From NCBI GenBank assembly GCA_965283955.1, contig CBDIQW010000001.1:2170001-2234000 (forward strand): a stretch of DNA of 64,000 nt, written 5' to 3'. The position numbers and the translations under genes are program-made. Under the pieces are notes generated by a model. The model did no database searches. It worked only from the letters and a program-made list of their open reading frames with translations, and had not been told where the DNA came from. The number at the start of each line of letters is the position of its first letter. Within the stretch, counting starts at the first letter, position 1. This stretch comes from Emticicia sp965283955. Its GTDB lineage: Bacteria; Bacteroidota; Bacteroidia; Cytophagales; Spirosomataceae. This document shows positions 63,174-64,000 of this stretch, in pieces.

Positions 63174-64000
63174 ATGAATTGGCAGACTCTTTTTTCTAAT
63201 AAACGACTCTGGTGCCGAACACCGCAACGCCCACGAACATTTCCGCACTGACTATATGCGAGACTACGACCGATTGATTTTTTCGTCGCAGTTTCGTCGC
63301 TTACAAAACAAAACCCAAGTTTTTCCATTGCCTGGGGCAGTTTTTGTGCATAATCGCTTGACTCACAGCTTGGAAGTTGCTTCGGTTGGACGCTCGCTCG
63401 GGAAAGCAATTGGAGAAAGAATTGTGGCAAAATATGAAAATGAGCTGAATCAAGAAGCTATTGAATTTTATAAATTTGAGCTTTCGGCGGTAGTCATGAC
63501 GGCCTGTATTGCTCACGACATTGGAAATCCACCTTTCGGACATTCGGGCGAAGAGGCGATTCGTACCTATTTTAGAGAATTGGAGGGGAAAAAACTTCAA
63601 TTTCTGACCGAAAACTTGACCGAAAACCAATTCAACGACTTCAAGTGGTTTGAGGGAAATGCCAATGCTTTTCGAATTTTGACAACGATTTTTAATCAAA
63701 GTAATCTGAACCTAACCTACGCTACTTTGGCTTCGATTATTAAATATCCTGCCGATTCGACGAACGGATTTAAAAAGAAAAGTTTTATTTCAGCAAAGAA
63801 ATCGGGCTTTTTCGATTCAGAAAGTGAGTTTTATAAGCGAATCGCTACCGAACTGAATATCAATCCTTTAAACGACGAAAAAACAATTTTCGCTCGCCAT
63901 CCGTTTGTATTTTTAGTGGAAGCTGCAGATGATATTTGTTACCGTATCATTGACCTCGAAGATGCTCACCGACTCAATATTATTTCGATTCAAGAAGCAA
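63174..64000 (+). pseudogene. dgt: dGTP triphosphohydrolase (5' part, frameshifted near the start)
   Basis: The start MNWQTLFSNKRL (ATG 63174) continues in the frame from 63211 (GAEHRNAHEHFRTDYMRDYDRLIFSSQFRRLQNKTQVF) after one surplus base at about 63210. The frame is then open to the window end. The HD motif reads CIAHDIGNPPFGHSGEEAI. Length to the window end is about 275 of the usual ~440-500 residues. It hydrolyses dGTP to deoxyguanosine and triphosphate. The break is likely a sequence error. Confidence 0.88.

Overview
The window is AT-rich bacterial DNA that reads as a member of the Bacteroidota, most likely order Cytophagales (Spirosomataceae or Leadbetterellaceae type). The evidence is a PorZ-like type IX secretion protein with a C-terminal sorting domain, the Bacteroidota-specific rpmG + DUF4295 ribosomal pair, LytTR two-component proteins, several ECF sigma factors, a BatA-type protein, and promoters of the Bacteroidota form TTTG-N19/20-TAnnTTTG. 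The genus cannot be fixed from sequence alone. No rRNA, tRNA, CRISPR array or prophage was seen.

Layout. 1-1.8 kb: end of lutB, lutC and an unrecognised membrane protein. 1.8-7.4 kb: a compact minus-strand block with a LytTR response regulator, its histidine kinase, small membrane proteins, a small lipoprotein and two CPBP-type membrane proteins. It forms three transcription units, each preceded by the same 21-bp-period direct repeats at a constant distance from a TAnnTTTG box; this is the most interesting feature of the window. 7.5-12.5 kb: a BatA-type protein, a TolB-like propeller and a large unrecognised protein. 12.7-22 kb: a redox block (2-oxoacid:ferredoxin oxidoreductase korAB, a GltD-like FAD/Fe-S oxidoreductase, three-gene proton-translocating transhydrogenase) interrupted by a REP-associated transposase with inverted REP ends, plus a DUF6934-like gene with a tiny partner. 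22-32.8 kb: a large secreted c-type cytochrome, a carboxypeptidase-regulatory-domain protein, a CDGSH Fe-S protein, a very large NtrY-like sensor kinase, an IscA-like protein lacking its C-terminal cysteines, and a DUF421 protein.

33-42 kb: an ECF sigma factor followed by an anti-sigma/outer-membrane-type gene, three thioredoxin-like genes, isochorismate synthase, another outer-membrane-type gene, and a second ECF sigma factor overlapping a small acidic protein. 42-53.8 kb: a membrane protein and GT2 glycosyltransferase, PorZ, an M1 peptidase, a DinB protein, a TetR/hydrolase pair, and a metallophosphoesterase-Crp-darcynin-SDR run. 54-57.6 kb: rpoN, DUF4295/rpmG and a TlpA-like protein. 57.8-64 kb: an NADP-dependent reductase, a protein with a DIDDTA motif, a hisH-hisA-GNAT-hisF operon and the start of dgt.

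At least ten genes, several of them normally conserved (korA, hisF, dgt), are broken by small indels, mostly in homopolymers. Unpolished sequence error is the simplest explanation, so broken genes are given as whole spans with the break located. Several palindromic repeat families (REP/BIME-like) sit in the intergenic spaces, including two copies of a ~140-bp element with long inverted arms and a covarying inner stem.
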